From contig JAFLUV010000023.1 of assembly GCA_022508635.1 (NCBI GenBank), forward strand, positions 9,730 to 18,442: DNA of 8,713 nt, in the 5' to 3' direction. The notes under the pieces are model-generated. The model saw nothing but the letters and a program-made list of their open reading frames with translations, was not told the DNA's origin and did no database searches. Below are positions 1 to 7,312 of this stretch, piece by piece. Each line of letters begins with the position of its first letter. Positions within the stretch are counted from its first letter, which is position 1. The position numbers were made by a program, and so were the translations under genes. The DNA is from Prevotellaceae bacterium. Its GTDB lineage: Bacteria; Bacteroidota; Bacteroidia; Bacteroidales; Bacteroidaceae.

Positions 1-522
1 CCCGGCATCACCCAGGGAAAGGAAGCAGAAGGAACCGCCGCCTGCGTCTTCTCCGACGCACTCACCCGGACGCTCGTGCACCGCCTGCGCGCAAGGCACC
101 AGGCAATCCTCGTCGGCACCAGGACAGCCATCGCCGACAACCCCTCCCTCACCACGCGCCTCTGGCCGGGCCCCGACCCCCTTCGCCTCACCATCGACCG
201 CCACGGCGTCCTGTCCCCCGCCCTCCGCCTCATGGACGGCACCGCACCCACCGTCGTCTACACCCACGAAAGCCTCGGAGAAATCCTCGCCGACCTCCGT
301 CAGCGCGGCATACAAAGCCTCATCGTAGAAGGCGGAGCACGGCTGCTCCAAAGCTTCATCGACGCAGGCCTCTGGGACGAAGCACGCATCGAGACGGCAC
401 CCTTCCGCCTGAACCGCGGCGTCGCCGCCCCCGTCCTGACAGGCGCACTCCTGCAAAGCACCAGGGACTACGGCGGACAACTCCTGCAACTCTATACCCG
501 CGAGCCGGACGAAACACCATAG
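1..522 (+). CDS. ribD: RibD, C-terminal reductase part (5' end cut by window edge)
   Basis: This is the reductase half of the bifunctional riboflavin enzyme RibD, which reduces the ribosyl side chain of the deaminated pyrimidine intermediate using NADPH in the cytoplasm. The frame is open from base 1, giving 173 visible residues ending in TAG at 520-522. Family landmarks are LVHRLRARHQAILVG (visible residues 25-39), followed by the substrate/cofactor stretch TRTAIADNPSLTTR (40-53), and the VEGG motif near residues 109-112 followed by ARLLQSF. The N-terminal zinc deaminase domain must lie to the left; its HAE/PCxxxxxxPC motifs are not in view. A GTG at 76 could be taken as a start, but homology-like sequence continues upstream of it, so this is a partial gene and not a short one. 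The coding strand is very C-rich. Family assignment is recognition from motifs; a stand-alone reductase (RibD2/COG1985 type) is the alternative. Confidence 0.88.
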   Translation, partial: PGITQGKEAEGTAACVFSDALTRTLVHRLRARHQAILVGTRTAIADNPSLTTRLWPGPDPLRLTIDRHGVLSPALRLMDGTAPTVVYTHESLGEILADLRQRGIQSLIVEGGARLLQSFIDAGLWDEARIETAPFRLNRGVAAPVLTGALLQSTRDYGGQLLQLYTREPDETP

Positions 523-679
523 CGTAAACACCCAAAAGAAGCATCATAAAGTGTTGCACAACGCACCAGATTCCCTAATTTTACTTAAAACAACCCCCGT
601 TAGGACATTTAATCCGGCCCAAACACTTCCAAGTCACAAATTATTTATATCTTTGCACCCTGAAATATAAATACACGCT
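523..679 (+). other. Intergenic region between ribD and the lipoprotein operon
   Basis: This 157-base gap is the longest non-coding stretch in the window. It contains the -7-like box at 648-655 and two weak dyads: GTTG-CA-CAAC at about 553-562, and TTTTA-CT-TAAAA at 579-590. Neither dyad is a GC-rich stem followed directly by a T-run, so no confident terminator for ribD is called. Base composition shifts to A/T-rich in its right half. No small reading frame or RNA gene was recognised. Confidence 0.6.
648..655 (+). promoter_or_regulatory. Bacteroidetes-type promoter -7 box (TATCTTTG)
   Basis: TATCTTTG matches the Bacteroidetes primary sigma factor -7 consensus TAnnTTTG at every defined position. 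It lies 24 bases before the ATG at 680, which would put the transcription start near 661-665 and leave a leader of roughly 15-20 bases. A matching -33 TTTG is not obvious at the expected distance; the sequence near 624-630 (CACTTCC) is a poor fit. It is the only full match to this box I found directly upstream of a gene start in the window, so it is the best candidate for driving the whole downstream block. Promoter function is inferred. Confidence 0.6.
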
Positions 680-2077
680 ATGCGCGCAAGAAACTATATG
701 AGACTTCGCTGGTTAACCCTGCTCCTGGCAATGCCGCTCCTGCTTCTCTGGACCTCGTGCTCCACAGACGAAGAGACGGTGACCCCAAACGACTACTGCT
801 ACATAAGGTCGGTGACCCTGGGAACCGTGAAACGCACCGTCGTGAAGCGAGACCGCTCAGGCAACGTCATCAGCTCGACTCCCATGCCCTACACCGCAGG
901 CAACTATGCCATGACCATCGACCACCGGAACAACACCATCGAAAACCGCGACTCGCTGCCCTACGGCAGCGACCTTTCTTCTGTCCTCGCGACAATCAGC
1001 TTCGACGGCTCCATGCTCTCCTACCGAGAGAAAGGCTCCGACGCCGCCTGGGTAACCTACAACTCCACAGACAGCCTCAACTTGACAACCCCACTGGAAC
1101 TGATTGTTCTCTCCAACGACACACAGACCTCCCGCACATATACCTTCACAGTCAACGTACACCAGCAGGAAGGAGACTCCCTCTACTGGAAACAATGCGA
1201 GAGCGAAGTAGAGCCACTTGTCGGCATGACAGACATGAAGGCCTTCATCCTGAACGACAGGCTAATGGTGCTCGGACAAAAAGACTCCGGCATATCCTTG
1301 GCAGGACGCTCCTCGACGGAGGCAGAAGGCACATGGGAAGAACTGACGACCAACCTGCCCGGCACCGCAGACATACAGACCCTTCGCCAGCAAGGCAGCA
1401 AGCTCTACCTCAGCACCAACGACGGAAGCATCCTCTCCTCGCAAGACGCAGTGAGCTGGCAACAGGAAGGCACCACACATACCCACGGACTTACCCTCGT
1501 GGAGAAGACCGAAAAGTACTTCTACGCCGTCTCCGAAGGAAAGATGCTGCGCTCCGTCAACGCTGAAAGCTGGGATGATGATGAGCTGGACACCGAAGGC
1601 ACCATGCTGCCCGACAATGGAATCAGGTCACTGACCGTACGCCAAAATAATGGCAACACACGCATTATCATGGTCGGCCAGAAAGAAGGCTACACAAACA
1701 CCTCCGTCTGGAACAAGATGTGGAACGACAAAGAACCCGAGGAAAATGCTGGATGGATCTACTTCCCTGTCAGCTCCGACAACGACATACCCTGCCCGCG
1801 ACTGCAAAGCTTTAACCTGATCTCTTACGACGGCAAATGCATTGCTTTCGGCGGAGCCTCGGAGGACGGCACGCATGAAGCGCTCGACGCCATGTACATC
1901 AGCAGGGATTACGGCATCACCTGGCGTCCCGACGCTGAGCTTCACATGCCCGTCCTGCTGGAAGGAATCGATGGTTGCATCACAAGCACCGTAGACAAAA
2001 ACCACTTCATCTGGATAATCACTGACGCACAAGTATGGCGAGGAAGACTGAACAGACTTGGATTCAAACAGCAATAA
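680..2077 (+). CDS. DUF6242-like surface lipoprotein with Asp-box beta-propeller
   Basis: The 465-residue product starts with a lipoprotein signal: basic start, hydrophobic residues 12-24 and a lipobox-like WTSC with Cys27 as the lipidated residue. After Cys27 comes STDEE, an acidic stretch like the Bacteroidetes lipoprotein surface-export signal, so display on the outer face is likely. Residues about 37-165 (from NDYCYIRSVTLG to VNVHQQEGDSLYW) resemble the N-terminal domain called DUF6242 in Bacteroidales. The remainder looks like a beta-propeller: a complete Asp-box SRDYGITW at residues 408-415 (pattern SxDxGxTW) and weaker copies ending at Trp219, Trp260 and Trp298. Sialidase catalytic residues are not recognised, so a binding or scaffold role is more likely than an enzyme. 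ATG 680 suits the promoter at 648-655; ATG 698 (Met7) would also leave an intact signal peptide. The 3' end overlaps the next gene by 43 bases. The specific function is unknown. Confidence 0.8.
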   Translation: MRARNYMRLRWLTLLLAMPLLLLWTSCSTDEETVTPNDYCYIRSVTLGTVKRTVVKRDRSGNVISSTPMPYTAGNYAMTIDHRNNTIENRDSLPYGSDLSSVLATISFDGSMLSYREKGSDAAWVTYNSTDSLNLTTPLELIVLSNDTQTSRTYTFTVNVHQQEGDSLYWKQCESEVEPLVGMTDMKAFILNDRLMVLGQKDSGISLAGRSSTEAEGTWEELTTNLPGTADIQTLRQQGSKLYLSTNDGSILSSQDAVSWQQEGTTHTHGLTLVEKTEKYFYAVSEGKMLRSVNAESWDDDELDTEGTMLPDNGIRSLTVRQNNGNTRIIMVGQKEGYTNTSVWNKMWNDKEPEENAGWIYFPVSSDNDIPCPRLQSFNLISYDGKCIAFGGASEDGTHEALDAMYISRDYGITWRPDAELHMPVLLEGIDGCITSTVDKNHFIWIITDAQVWRGRLNRLGFKQQ

Positions 2078-2775
2078 CCGCATGCTGTCTGCTCTTCGTC
2101 TTCGCCGTTGCACGTGCAGAGGAAGAGATAGAATACAAGATGGACATGGGTGCAGGACTCGGCGGATGCTTCTATATAGGCGATGCCAACAGCGTCCCGT
2201 TCTCCAACCTCAGTATGATGGGTGCCCTCACGGCACGCCGTATCCTCAACCCGCGCATGGCAGTCAAGGCTAACCTTGCTTTCGGGCACATCCATGGCAC
2301 GACGGATGGCATCTTCATCCCGACAGACGCATACAGCCAGACACCAGAAGGAGGAATCCCTACCAAAGTAGGCTTCTCACGAAATGTCTTAGACATCGGC
2401 GCACAGTTTGAGCTAAATTTCTGGGGCTTTGGCACAGGAGTAGGCTACAAAGGCAACAGTCGAATCACGCCATATATACTGGCAGGTGCGGGCGTAACCA
2501 TCGGAATGGGAGGCGGAGCAGCAGCCTGTGGCGGAATGAATATCCCCGTTGGCATAGGTGTGAAGTACAAACTTAAGCCACGCGTCAACATCGGCTTTGA
2601 GTGGACCATGCGCTTCTCCTCAACCGACAAACTTGATGCTACGCCAGAAGGTACACAGCTAAAAGACCCATACGGCGTGGAAAGCGGCATGTTCAAGAAT
2701 AAGGACAGTTACAGCTTTGCCATGTTCTTCATCACATACGACATGTTCCCCAAGTATCGAAAATGTAATAATTGA
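2035..2775 (+). CDS. DUF6089/PorG-family outer-membrane beta-barrel protein
   Basis: The 246-residue precursor has an N-terminal signal peptide: RK at 3-4, hydrophobic residues about 13-26, cleavage probably after ARA28. The mature part alternates polar and hydrophobic residues and is Gly/aromatic-rich, as in small outer-membrane barrels. Segments typical of the DUF6089 family are DIGAQFELNFWGFG, ITPYILAGAGVTIG, GIGVKYKLKPRVNIGFEW and RFSSTDKLDA. The family includes PorG of Porphyromonas gingivalis, which links the PorK/PorN ring of the type IX secretion system to the outer membrane; there the gene is likewise next to uppS and bamA. Transfer of that role here is an inference from family and location. 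The ATG at 2035 lies inside the upstream gene in another frame; the next in-frame Met (about residue 36) would remove the signal peptide, so the 43-base overlap appears real and suggests translational coupling. uppS begins 13 bases after the TGA. Confidence 0.8.
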   Translation: MARKTEQTWIQTAITACCLLFVFAVARAEEEIEYKMDMGAGLGGCFYIGDANSVPFSNLSMMGALTARRILNPRMAVKANLAFGHIHGTTDGIFIPTDAYSQTPEGGIPTKVGFSRNVLDIGAQFELNFWGFGTGVGYKGNSRITPYILAGAGVTIGMGGGAAACGGMNIPVGIGVKYKLKPRVNIGFEWTMRFSSTDKLDATPEGTQLKDPYGVESGMFKNKDSYSFAMFFITYDMFPKYRKCNN

Positions 2776-2788
2776 ATACTACAACACA

Positions 2789-3529
2789 ATGGAAGATATT
2801 CTTCAACTCGACAGAAATAACATCCCGCAATCCATCGCCATCATCATGGACGGCAACGGACGCTGGGCACAAGAAAGAGGGTTGCCGCGTTCGAGCGGAC
2901 ACATCCAGGGCGTGGAGAACGTGACGCTCATTACATCCGAATGCGCCAGGCTCGGAGTCAAGTATTTGACTATGTATACCTTCTCAACAGAAAACTGGAA
3001 CCGTCCGGAAGCCGAGATTGGAGCACTGATGCAACTCGTGGCAGACAAGCTCGAGGATGAGATATTTATGAAGAACGATGTACGATTCCGTTACATTGGC
3101 GACATTGACAGACTGCCAGCTCCTGCTCGCCGCCGCGTGTTGGAATGCATGGAGAATACTAAGAACAATAAACGCATGACTGCTGTTACAGCCCTCAACT
3201 ATAGTAGCAGGTGGGAACTGACCAAGGCCATGCGGGATGCCGTCAGCGAGGCTCGGGCAGGACATATCACGCCGGAAGACATCAACGAAGAATATGTATC
3301 GAAGCATCTGGAGACTAACTTCATGGAAGATCCCGATCTACTCATACGCACCGGTGGAGAGCTACGTATCAGTAACTACTTGTTGTGGCAGTGCGCCTAT
3401 AGCGAGTTCTATTTCTGTGATACCTACTGGCCGGACTTCCATGAAGAAGACCTGCACAAAGCCATCGTAGCATACCAACAGAGACAAAGACGCTTCGGAA
3501 TGACCGGAGAGCAAGTAACCAAGGGCTAA
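2789..3529 (+). CDS. uppS: Isoprenyl transferase (undecaprenyl diphosphate synthase)
   Basis: This cytoplasmic cis-prenyltransferase extends farnesyl diphosphate with isopentenyl diphosphate to make the long polyprenyl diphosphate that carries peptidoglycan and surface-glycan units. At 246 residues it is of normal family length. Catalytic residues are all visible: the MDGNGRWA motif with Asp21, Asn23 and Arg25; His38; FSTENWNRP with Phe65, Ser66, Glu68, Asn69, Trp70 and Arg72; and RTGGELRISN with Arg187, Arg193 and Ser195, then Glu206. These line up with E. coli UppS D26, H43, E73, R194, R200 and E213 at constant offsets. The frame is open upstream to 2717, but the ATG at 2789 (reading MEDILQLDRNNIPQSIAIIMDG) is the better start because the extra 24 residues overlap the preceding gene and look unlike the family. 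It lies in the envelope operon, 33 bases before bamA. Confidence 0.95.
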   Translation: MEDILQLDRNNIPQSIAIIMDGNGRWAQERGLPRSSGHIQGVENVTLITSECARLGVKYLTMYTFSTENWNRPEAEIGALMQLVADKLEDEIFMKNDVRFRYIGDIDRLPAPARRRVLECMENTKNNKRMTAVTALNYSSRWELTKAMRDAVSEARAGHITPEDINEEYVSKHLETNFMEDPDLLIRTGGELRISNYLLWQCAYSEFYFCDTYWPDFHEEDLHKAIVAYQQRQRRFGMTGEQVTKG

Positions 3530-3562
3530 CGACAAGTAACCCAAGCAACTTAAATAAACACA

Positions 3563-3565
3563 GTG
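3563..3565 (+). promoter_or_regulatory. GTG start codon of bamA fixed by upstream in-frame stop
   Basis: The codon GTG begins the reading MKRINLILL, a good signal-peptide start. An in-frame TAA sits four codons earlier (3551-3553), so no upstream start is possible. The leader (about 3545-3562) is A-rich, with no Shine-Dalgarno-like GGAGG, as usual in Bacteroidetes. Confidence 0.8.
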
Positions 3566-6190
3566 AAAAGAATAAACCTTATTCTATTAAGCCTTTTCGG
3601 ACTGCTCGTCCCTTCGTTCTCGCAAGTCGTGAAACGCGAAGTGACTCCCGATATTGACTACAGCCGTACAGCGCGGGAATACTATATCGGCAACATCACT
3701 GTAGATGGCGTGAAGAACTACGACGATTATCTGCTTATCGGACTGAGTGGACTGAGTAAAGGACAAAAGATAGAGATTCCTGGTGAGGAGATCACTAAAG
3801 CTGTAAAACGCTATTGGCGTAACGGACTCTTTAGCAATGTAGCCATCAGCGTGGATAGTCTCGTGGGAGATTCTGCTTATCTGCATATACAGCTCACGCA
3901 ACGACCACGCATCTCACAGGTCAACTTCAACGGTGTAAGGAAGAACGAACGCGATGACCTGAAGGAGAAGCTGGGACTCGTAAAGGACAATCAGCTGACC
4001 CCAAACATGATAGACCGAGCCAAGATATTGGCACAGCGATATTTCTCGGAGAAAGGATATAAAAACGCAGAGATAAACATCGTGCAACGAGATGACGTAA
4101 GTGCACCTGACAAAACGATTATAGATGTTAACGTCGAGAAAAAAGATAAGGTGAAAATCAACCATATCTACATCAACGGTAACGAAAACCTGACCACAGC
4201 AAAAATTAAGGGAAATATCATCAAACCTGGCGTACTGAAAAAAATACATGAAAAACATTCAATGGCTGGTTGGTTCAGAAGCAAAAAATATGTAGAGGCA
4301 AAATATAAGGAAGCAAAAGAAAATCTGCTCACGAAGTATGGCGAACTGGGCTATCGTGATGCCATAATCATAGCAGATAGTGTCGTCCCCTATGGCGATC
4401 AAGACGTGGATATCCATATCTCTATAGAGGAAGGACAGAAGTATTACATCCGTAACATTGAGTGGGTGGGTAATACGCTCTATCCCACCGAATCACTAAA
4501 CCAATTGCTGCGCATGAAGAAAGGCAGCGTCTACAATCAGAAACTTTTGGATGAACGACTGAAAAACGATGAGGATGCCGTAGGTAACCTTTACTACAAC
4601 AATGGCTATGTCTTCTCCACAATTGATCCCGTCGAGACGAACATCGTGGAAGATTCCGTTGACCTTGAAATACGCATCTATGAGGGACAACAGGCTTACA
4701 TCAGCCATGTACGCATAAGTGGTAACAATCGTGTCTACGAGAATGTTGTAAGACGTGAGCTCCGCAACAAGCCCGGAGATCTCTTCTCGAGGGAGGCTCT
4801 TATGCGTTCCTACCGTGAGATAGCGTCACTCGGACACTTCGATGTCGAAGGTATTGACCCCAAAGTAGAACCCGACCGTGTGAATGGTACGGTAGATATA
4901 AATTGGGGACTCCAAAGCAAAAACAATGACCAGATAGAATTTTCGTTGGGCTACGGACAAACAGGTGTCATTGGACGAATTGGACTTAAGTTCAGTAATT
5001 TCTGTATGGCAAACCTCTTCAATAAGAAGGGACTACGTCGTGGCGTGATGCCTATGGGCAACAGCGAAGAGTTCAGTATCAGCGGACAAACGAACGGACG
5101 TTACTATCAAGCATACAGTGCAAGCTATTCTAATCCTTGGTTTGGCGGCAAACGTCCGAACATGTTCAGACTTAGTGCTTTCTTCTCAAAGCAAACCGAT
5201 GTAGCAGATAACTATTATAACTCTGCCTACTACAATAGCTATTATAACAGCTTCCTCTATGGGTATGGTAACAGCAATTACAATTACTATGAAAACTACT
5301 ATGACCCAGATAAATATGTAATGTTATTCGGCATGTCCATAGGTTGGGGTAAACGCCTGCGCTGGCCTGATGACTGGTTCTCGCTTTACGCCGAGCTGAG
5401 CTACACTCGTTATATGCTTAAGAACTGGCAGTATTTCCTTATGTCCAATGGCAACTGCAACAATATCAACTTAGGTTTTACACTGAGCCGCAGTAGCACT
5501 GACAGCCCTATTTATCCCCGCTCTGGTTCCGAATTCCAGATGAACGTTACGCTAACACCACCTTATAGCCTTTTTAGTGACAAAGACTACGCCAATCTGG
5601 CAACCAACGGAAATAGTGCGACCTATAACGAAGAGATGCAAGAAAAGTACCGTTGGATAGAGTACCACAAGTGGAAGTTCAAGAGCCGTACCTTCACAGC
5701 TTTGAGCGGACACAACAAGTGCTTTGTATTGTCAACTCGTGTGGAACTTGGCATCTTGGGACACTACAATAAAGACCTGCGCTCGCCTTTCGAGACATTC
5801 TATGTGGGTGGTGACGGCACCAGTGGCTATAGTACGAACTATGCTACAGAAACGATTGGCATGCGAGGCTATGATAATGGTTCGCTCACGCCAAGAGGAG
5901 CATCCGGCTATGCCTACGACCGCTTCACTGTAGAATTGCGCTATCCCTTCATGCTGGGTGCCAGCACCAACATTTTCGGTATGGTCTTCGCCGAAGGAGG
6001 CAACGCGTGGAACAATATCAAAGACTTCAACCCACTTGACATGAAACGTTCTTTAGGTGCAGGTGTCCGTATCTTCCTGCCGATGGTCGGCTTGCTTGGT
6101 ATTGACTGGGCATACGGCTTCGACAGCGTTTACGGAAGCAAGTCGTACTCTGGAAGCCACTTCCATTTCGTCCTCGGCCAAGAGTTCTAA
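3563..6190 (+). CDS. bamA: BamA, outer-membrane protein assembly factor
   Basis: This is the central Omp85-family subunit of the BAM machine, which folds beta-barrel proteins into the outer membrane. The 875-residue precursor has a signal peptide (1-20, cleavage likely at SFS|Q), then five POTRA domains at roughly 40-112, 115-194, 197-289, 293-375 and 378-448, and a barrel from about 455 to the end. POTRA3 carries a Lys/Trp-rich insertion (about 224-250, with GWFRSKKYVEAKY) that I recall as usual in Bacteroidetes BamA. The barrel has the loop-6 motif as MRGY (767-770; usual VRGF) and ends in HFHFVLGQEF, a C-terminal aromatic beta-signal. Residues 550-585 form a Tyr/Asn-rich insert. Translation starts at GTG 3563: the in-frame TAA at 3551-3553 rules out a longer form and no ATG follows within the signal peptide. 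Genes for OmpH/Skp chaperones follow directly, which fits the pathway. TamA is a less likely alternative because of the five POTRAs. Confidence 0.95.
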   Translation: MKRINLILLSLFGLLVPSFSQVVKREVTPDIDYSRTAREYYIGNITVDGVKNYDDYLLIGLSGLSKGQKIEIPGEEITKAVKRYWRNGLFSNVAISVDSLVGDSAYLHIQLTQRPRISQVNFNGVRKNERDDLKEKLGLVKDNQLTPNMIDRAKILAQRYFSEKGYKNAEINIVQRDDVSAPDKTIIDVNVEKKDKVKINHIYINGNENLTTAKIKGNIIKPGVLKKIHEKHSMAGWFRSKKYVEAKYKEAKENLLTKYGELGYRDAIIIADSVVPYGDQDVDIHISIEEGQKYYIRNIEWVGNTLYPTESLNQLLRMKKGSVYNQKLLDERLKNDEDAVGNLYYNNGYVFSTIDPVETNIVEDSVDLEIRIYEGQQAYISHVRISGNNRVYENVVRRELRNKPGDLFSREALMRSYREIASLGHFDVEGIDPKVEPDRVNGTVDINWGLQSKNNDQIEFSLGYGQTGVIGRIGLKFSNFCMANLFNKKGLRRGVMPMGNSEEFSISGQTNGRYYQAYSASYSNPWFGGKRPNMFRLSAFFSKQTDVADNYYNSAYYNSYYNSFLYGYGNSNYNYYENYYDPDKYVMLFGMSIGWGKRLRWPDDWFSLYAELSYTRYMLKNWQYFLMSNGNCNNINLGFTLSRSSTDSPIYPRSGSEFQMNVTLTPPYSLFSDKDYANLATNGNSATYNEEMQEKYRWIEYHKWKFKSRTFTALSGHNKCFVLSTRVELGILGHYNKDLRSPFETFYVGGDGTSGYSTNYATETIGMRGYDNGSLTPRGASGYAYDRFTVELRYPFMLGASTNIFGMVFAEGGNAWNNIKDFNPLDMKRSLGAGVRIFLPMVGLLGIDWAYGFDSVYGSKSYSGSHFHFVLGQEF
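5210..5317 (+). repeat. Tyr/Asn-rich low-complexity insert inside BamA barrel
   Basis: Thirty-six codons (BamA residues 550-585) encode 14 tyrosines and 8 asparagines, with repeated units such as YYNS, YYNS and NYYENYY. The DNA is a run of tat/tac and aat/aac codons mixed irregularly, so it is not a perfect DNA repeat. It lies between predicted barrel strands in the first half of the barrel, probably an extracellular loop. Confidence 0.7.
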
Positions 6191-6236
6191 CTTTAGTCCT
6201 ATACATTAAATAATATATACGAAAACGAAACAGATT

Positions 6237-6746
6237 ATGAAGAAGCTCTTATTTACAATGCTGATATTGCTGGGTAGCACATCAGCTTGGTCCCAGAAGT
6301 TTGCGCTGGTCGACATGGACTATATACTGAAAAATATCCCCGCCTACGAACGTGCCAGTGAACAGCTCAATCAGGTTAGCAAGAAGTGGCAGGCTGAAAT
6401 TGATGCTTTGGTCAGCGAAGCACAGACACAATACAAAAACTATCAGTCGGAAGCCGTCTTCCTGAGCGAGGAGCAAAAGGCCAAACGCGAGGAAGCAATC
6501 GTAGAAAAGGAAAAGGAAGCTGCCGAGCTGAAAAAGAAATACTTCGGTCCGGAAGGCGAACTTTTCAAGAAGCGTGAAAGCCTGATGGCACCCATTCAGG
6601 AGGAAATATACACGGCTGTTAAGGATATCTGCGACCAGAAAGGTTACAGTCTCGTACTGGATCGTGCCAGCGATGCAGGCATTATCTTTGCCAGTCCGAA
6701 GATAGACATTTCGAACGAAGTGCTTACAAAACTTGGATATAACTAA
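6237..6746 (+). CDS. OmpH/Skp-family periplasmic chaperone, paralogue 1
   Basis: This 169-residue precursor belongs to the OmpH/Skp family, trimeric periplasmic chaperones that hold unfolded outer-membrane proteins for delivery to BAM. The signal peptide covers residues 1-19 (cleavage at AWS|Q). The mature N-terminus QKFALVDMDYILKNIPAYE forms the family's first body strand and start of helix. Residues about 38-115 are a charged Lys/Glu/Gln-rich helical arm (coiled coil) with KKKYFGPEGELFKKR at its return turn. The tail (GYSLVLDRASDAGIIFASP to VLTKLGYN) closes the body domain. The FGPEGELFKKR segment marks it as the commonest type of Bacteroidetes OmpH. It follows bamA by 46 bases; a TAACTTTA sequence at 6188-6195 is only a weak promoter candidate, so readthrough from bamA is more likely. 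No oddities in length. Confidence 0.92.
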   Translation: MKKLLFTMLILLGSTSAWSQKFALVDMDYILKNIPAYERASEQLNQVSKKWQAEIDALVSEAQTQYKNYQSEAVFLSEEQKAKREEAIVEKEKEAAELKKKYFGPEGELFKKRESLMAPIQEEIYTAVKDICDQKGYSLVLDRASDAGIIFASPKIDISNEVLTKLGYN

Positions 6747-6790
6747 AACAAGAAACTGATAACAAAGAAAATTCTAATAAACACAAAACT

Positions 6791-7288
6791 ATGAAAAAAA
6801 TCGTAATTGCCATCCTTTTGATGGCTCCCATGAGTCTCTTTGCTCAGAAGTTTGCACATTTCAACACAGCAGACATCATCCCCAACATGAAGGAGTACAC
6901 CACAGCAATGGAGGAGATGCAGGCCATGCAAAAGCAGTTCGAAGATGATTTGAAGCTCATGCAAGAGGAGTTGCAAAAGAAGACTGAGGAATATCAAAAG
7001 GAACAGGCAAACCTGTTGGAGAACGTGCGTCAGCGCCGCGAACAAGAGTTGCAGGATCTCTACAACCGTCTTCAGCAATCCTATCAGGACAATCAGGTAG
7101 CTCTCCAGCAGGCACAGGGCGAGAAGATGGCTGCCATCAGCGAGAAAGTGATGGAAGTTGTGAAGAAGCTGGGCGAAGCTGGCGGTTATGTCTACATTGT
7201 TGATACCAGTGCAGGTGTCATCCCCTTCGTCAACTCATCACTGAGCACCGACATCACCGACCAGGTGAAAAAAGAACTAGGGATATAG
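6791..7288 (+). CDS. OmpH/Skp-family periplasmic chaperone, paralogue 2
   Basis: This is a second OmpH/Skp-type protein of 165 residues. The signal peptide is residues 1-18 (MSLFA|Q). The mature start QKFAHFNTADIIPNMKEY aligns with that of paralogue 1. Residues about 36-122 are a long Glu/Gln/Met-rich coiled-coil arm (many EE, QK and LQ steps), and the end GYVYIVDTSAGVIPFVN to ITDQVKKELGI aligns with the C-terminal body strands of the other copies. It lacks the FGPEGELFKKR turn of paralogue 1, having NRLQQSYQDNQVALQQAQ instead, so the two are anciently diverged and not a recent duplication. The gap to the preceding gene is 44 A/T-rich bases with no -7 box seen. Expected to act as a chaperone on outer-membrane protein clients, alone or in mixed trimers; the latter is inference. 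Confidence 0.9.
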   Translation: MKKIVIAILLMAPMSLFAQKFAHFNTADIIPNMKEYTTAMEEMQAMQKQFEDDLKLMQEELQKKTEEYQKEQANLLENVRQRREQELQDLYNRLQQSYQDNQVALQQAQGEKMAAISEKVMEVVKKLGEAGGYVYIVDTSAGVIPFVNSSLSTDITDQVKKELGI

Positions 7289-7312
7289 TAAATAACATAT
7301 AAATCCAAGCCT

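Noticed and set aside
551..590. Small dyads GTTG-CA-CAAC and TTTTA-CT-TAAAA after ribD as a terminator
   Set aside because: Stems are 4-5 bases with two-base loops, too tight to fold well, and there is no GC-rich stem with an adjacent T-run.
757..1566. A 269-codon open frame on the + strand inside the lipoprotein gene, starting at GTG
   Set aside because: Its product is rich in Arg, His, Gln and Pro with no domain, as expected of the C-rich DNA read out of frame. The real frame has a signal peptide and an Asp-box.
1628..2113. A 161-codon reverse-strand frame across the lipoprotein 3' end
   Set aside because: It lies antisense to two well-supported genes, and shows no recognisable domain or promoter.
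2717..2788. A 24-residue N-terminal extension of UppS
   Set aside because: It overlaps the preceding gene and adds a Ser/Cys-rich stretch unlike the family; ATG 2789 gives the normal length and spacing to the first catalytic motif.
6188..6195. TAACTTTA as a possible internal promoter box before the first ompH
   Set aside because: It lacks the final G of TAnnTTTG, overlaps the bamA stop codon, and the possible -33 (TTTCG at 6166-6170) is poorly spaced. Kept only as a weak possibility.
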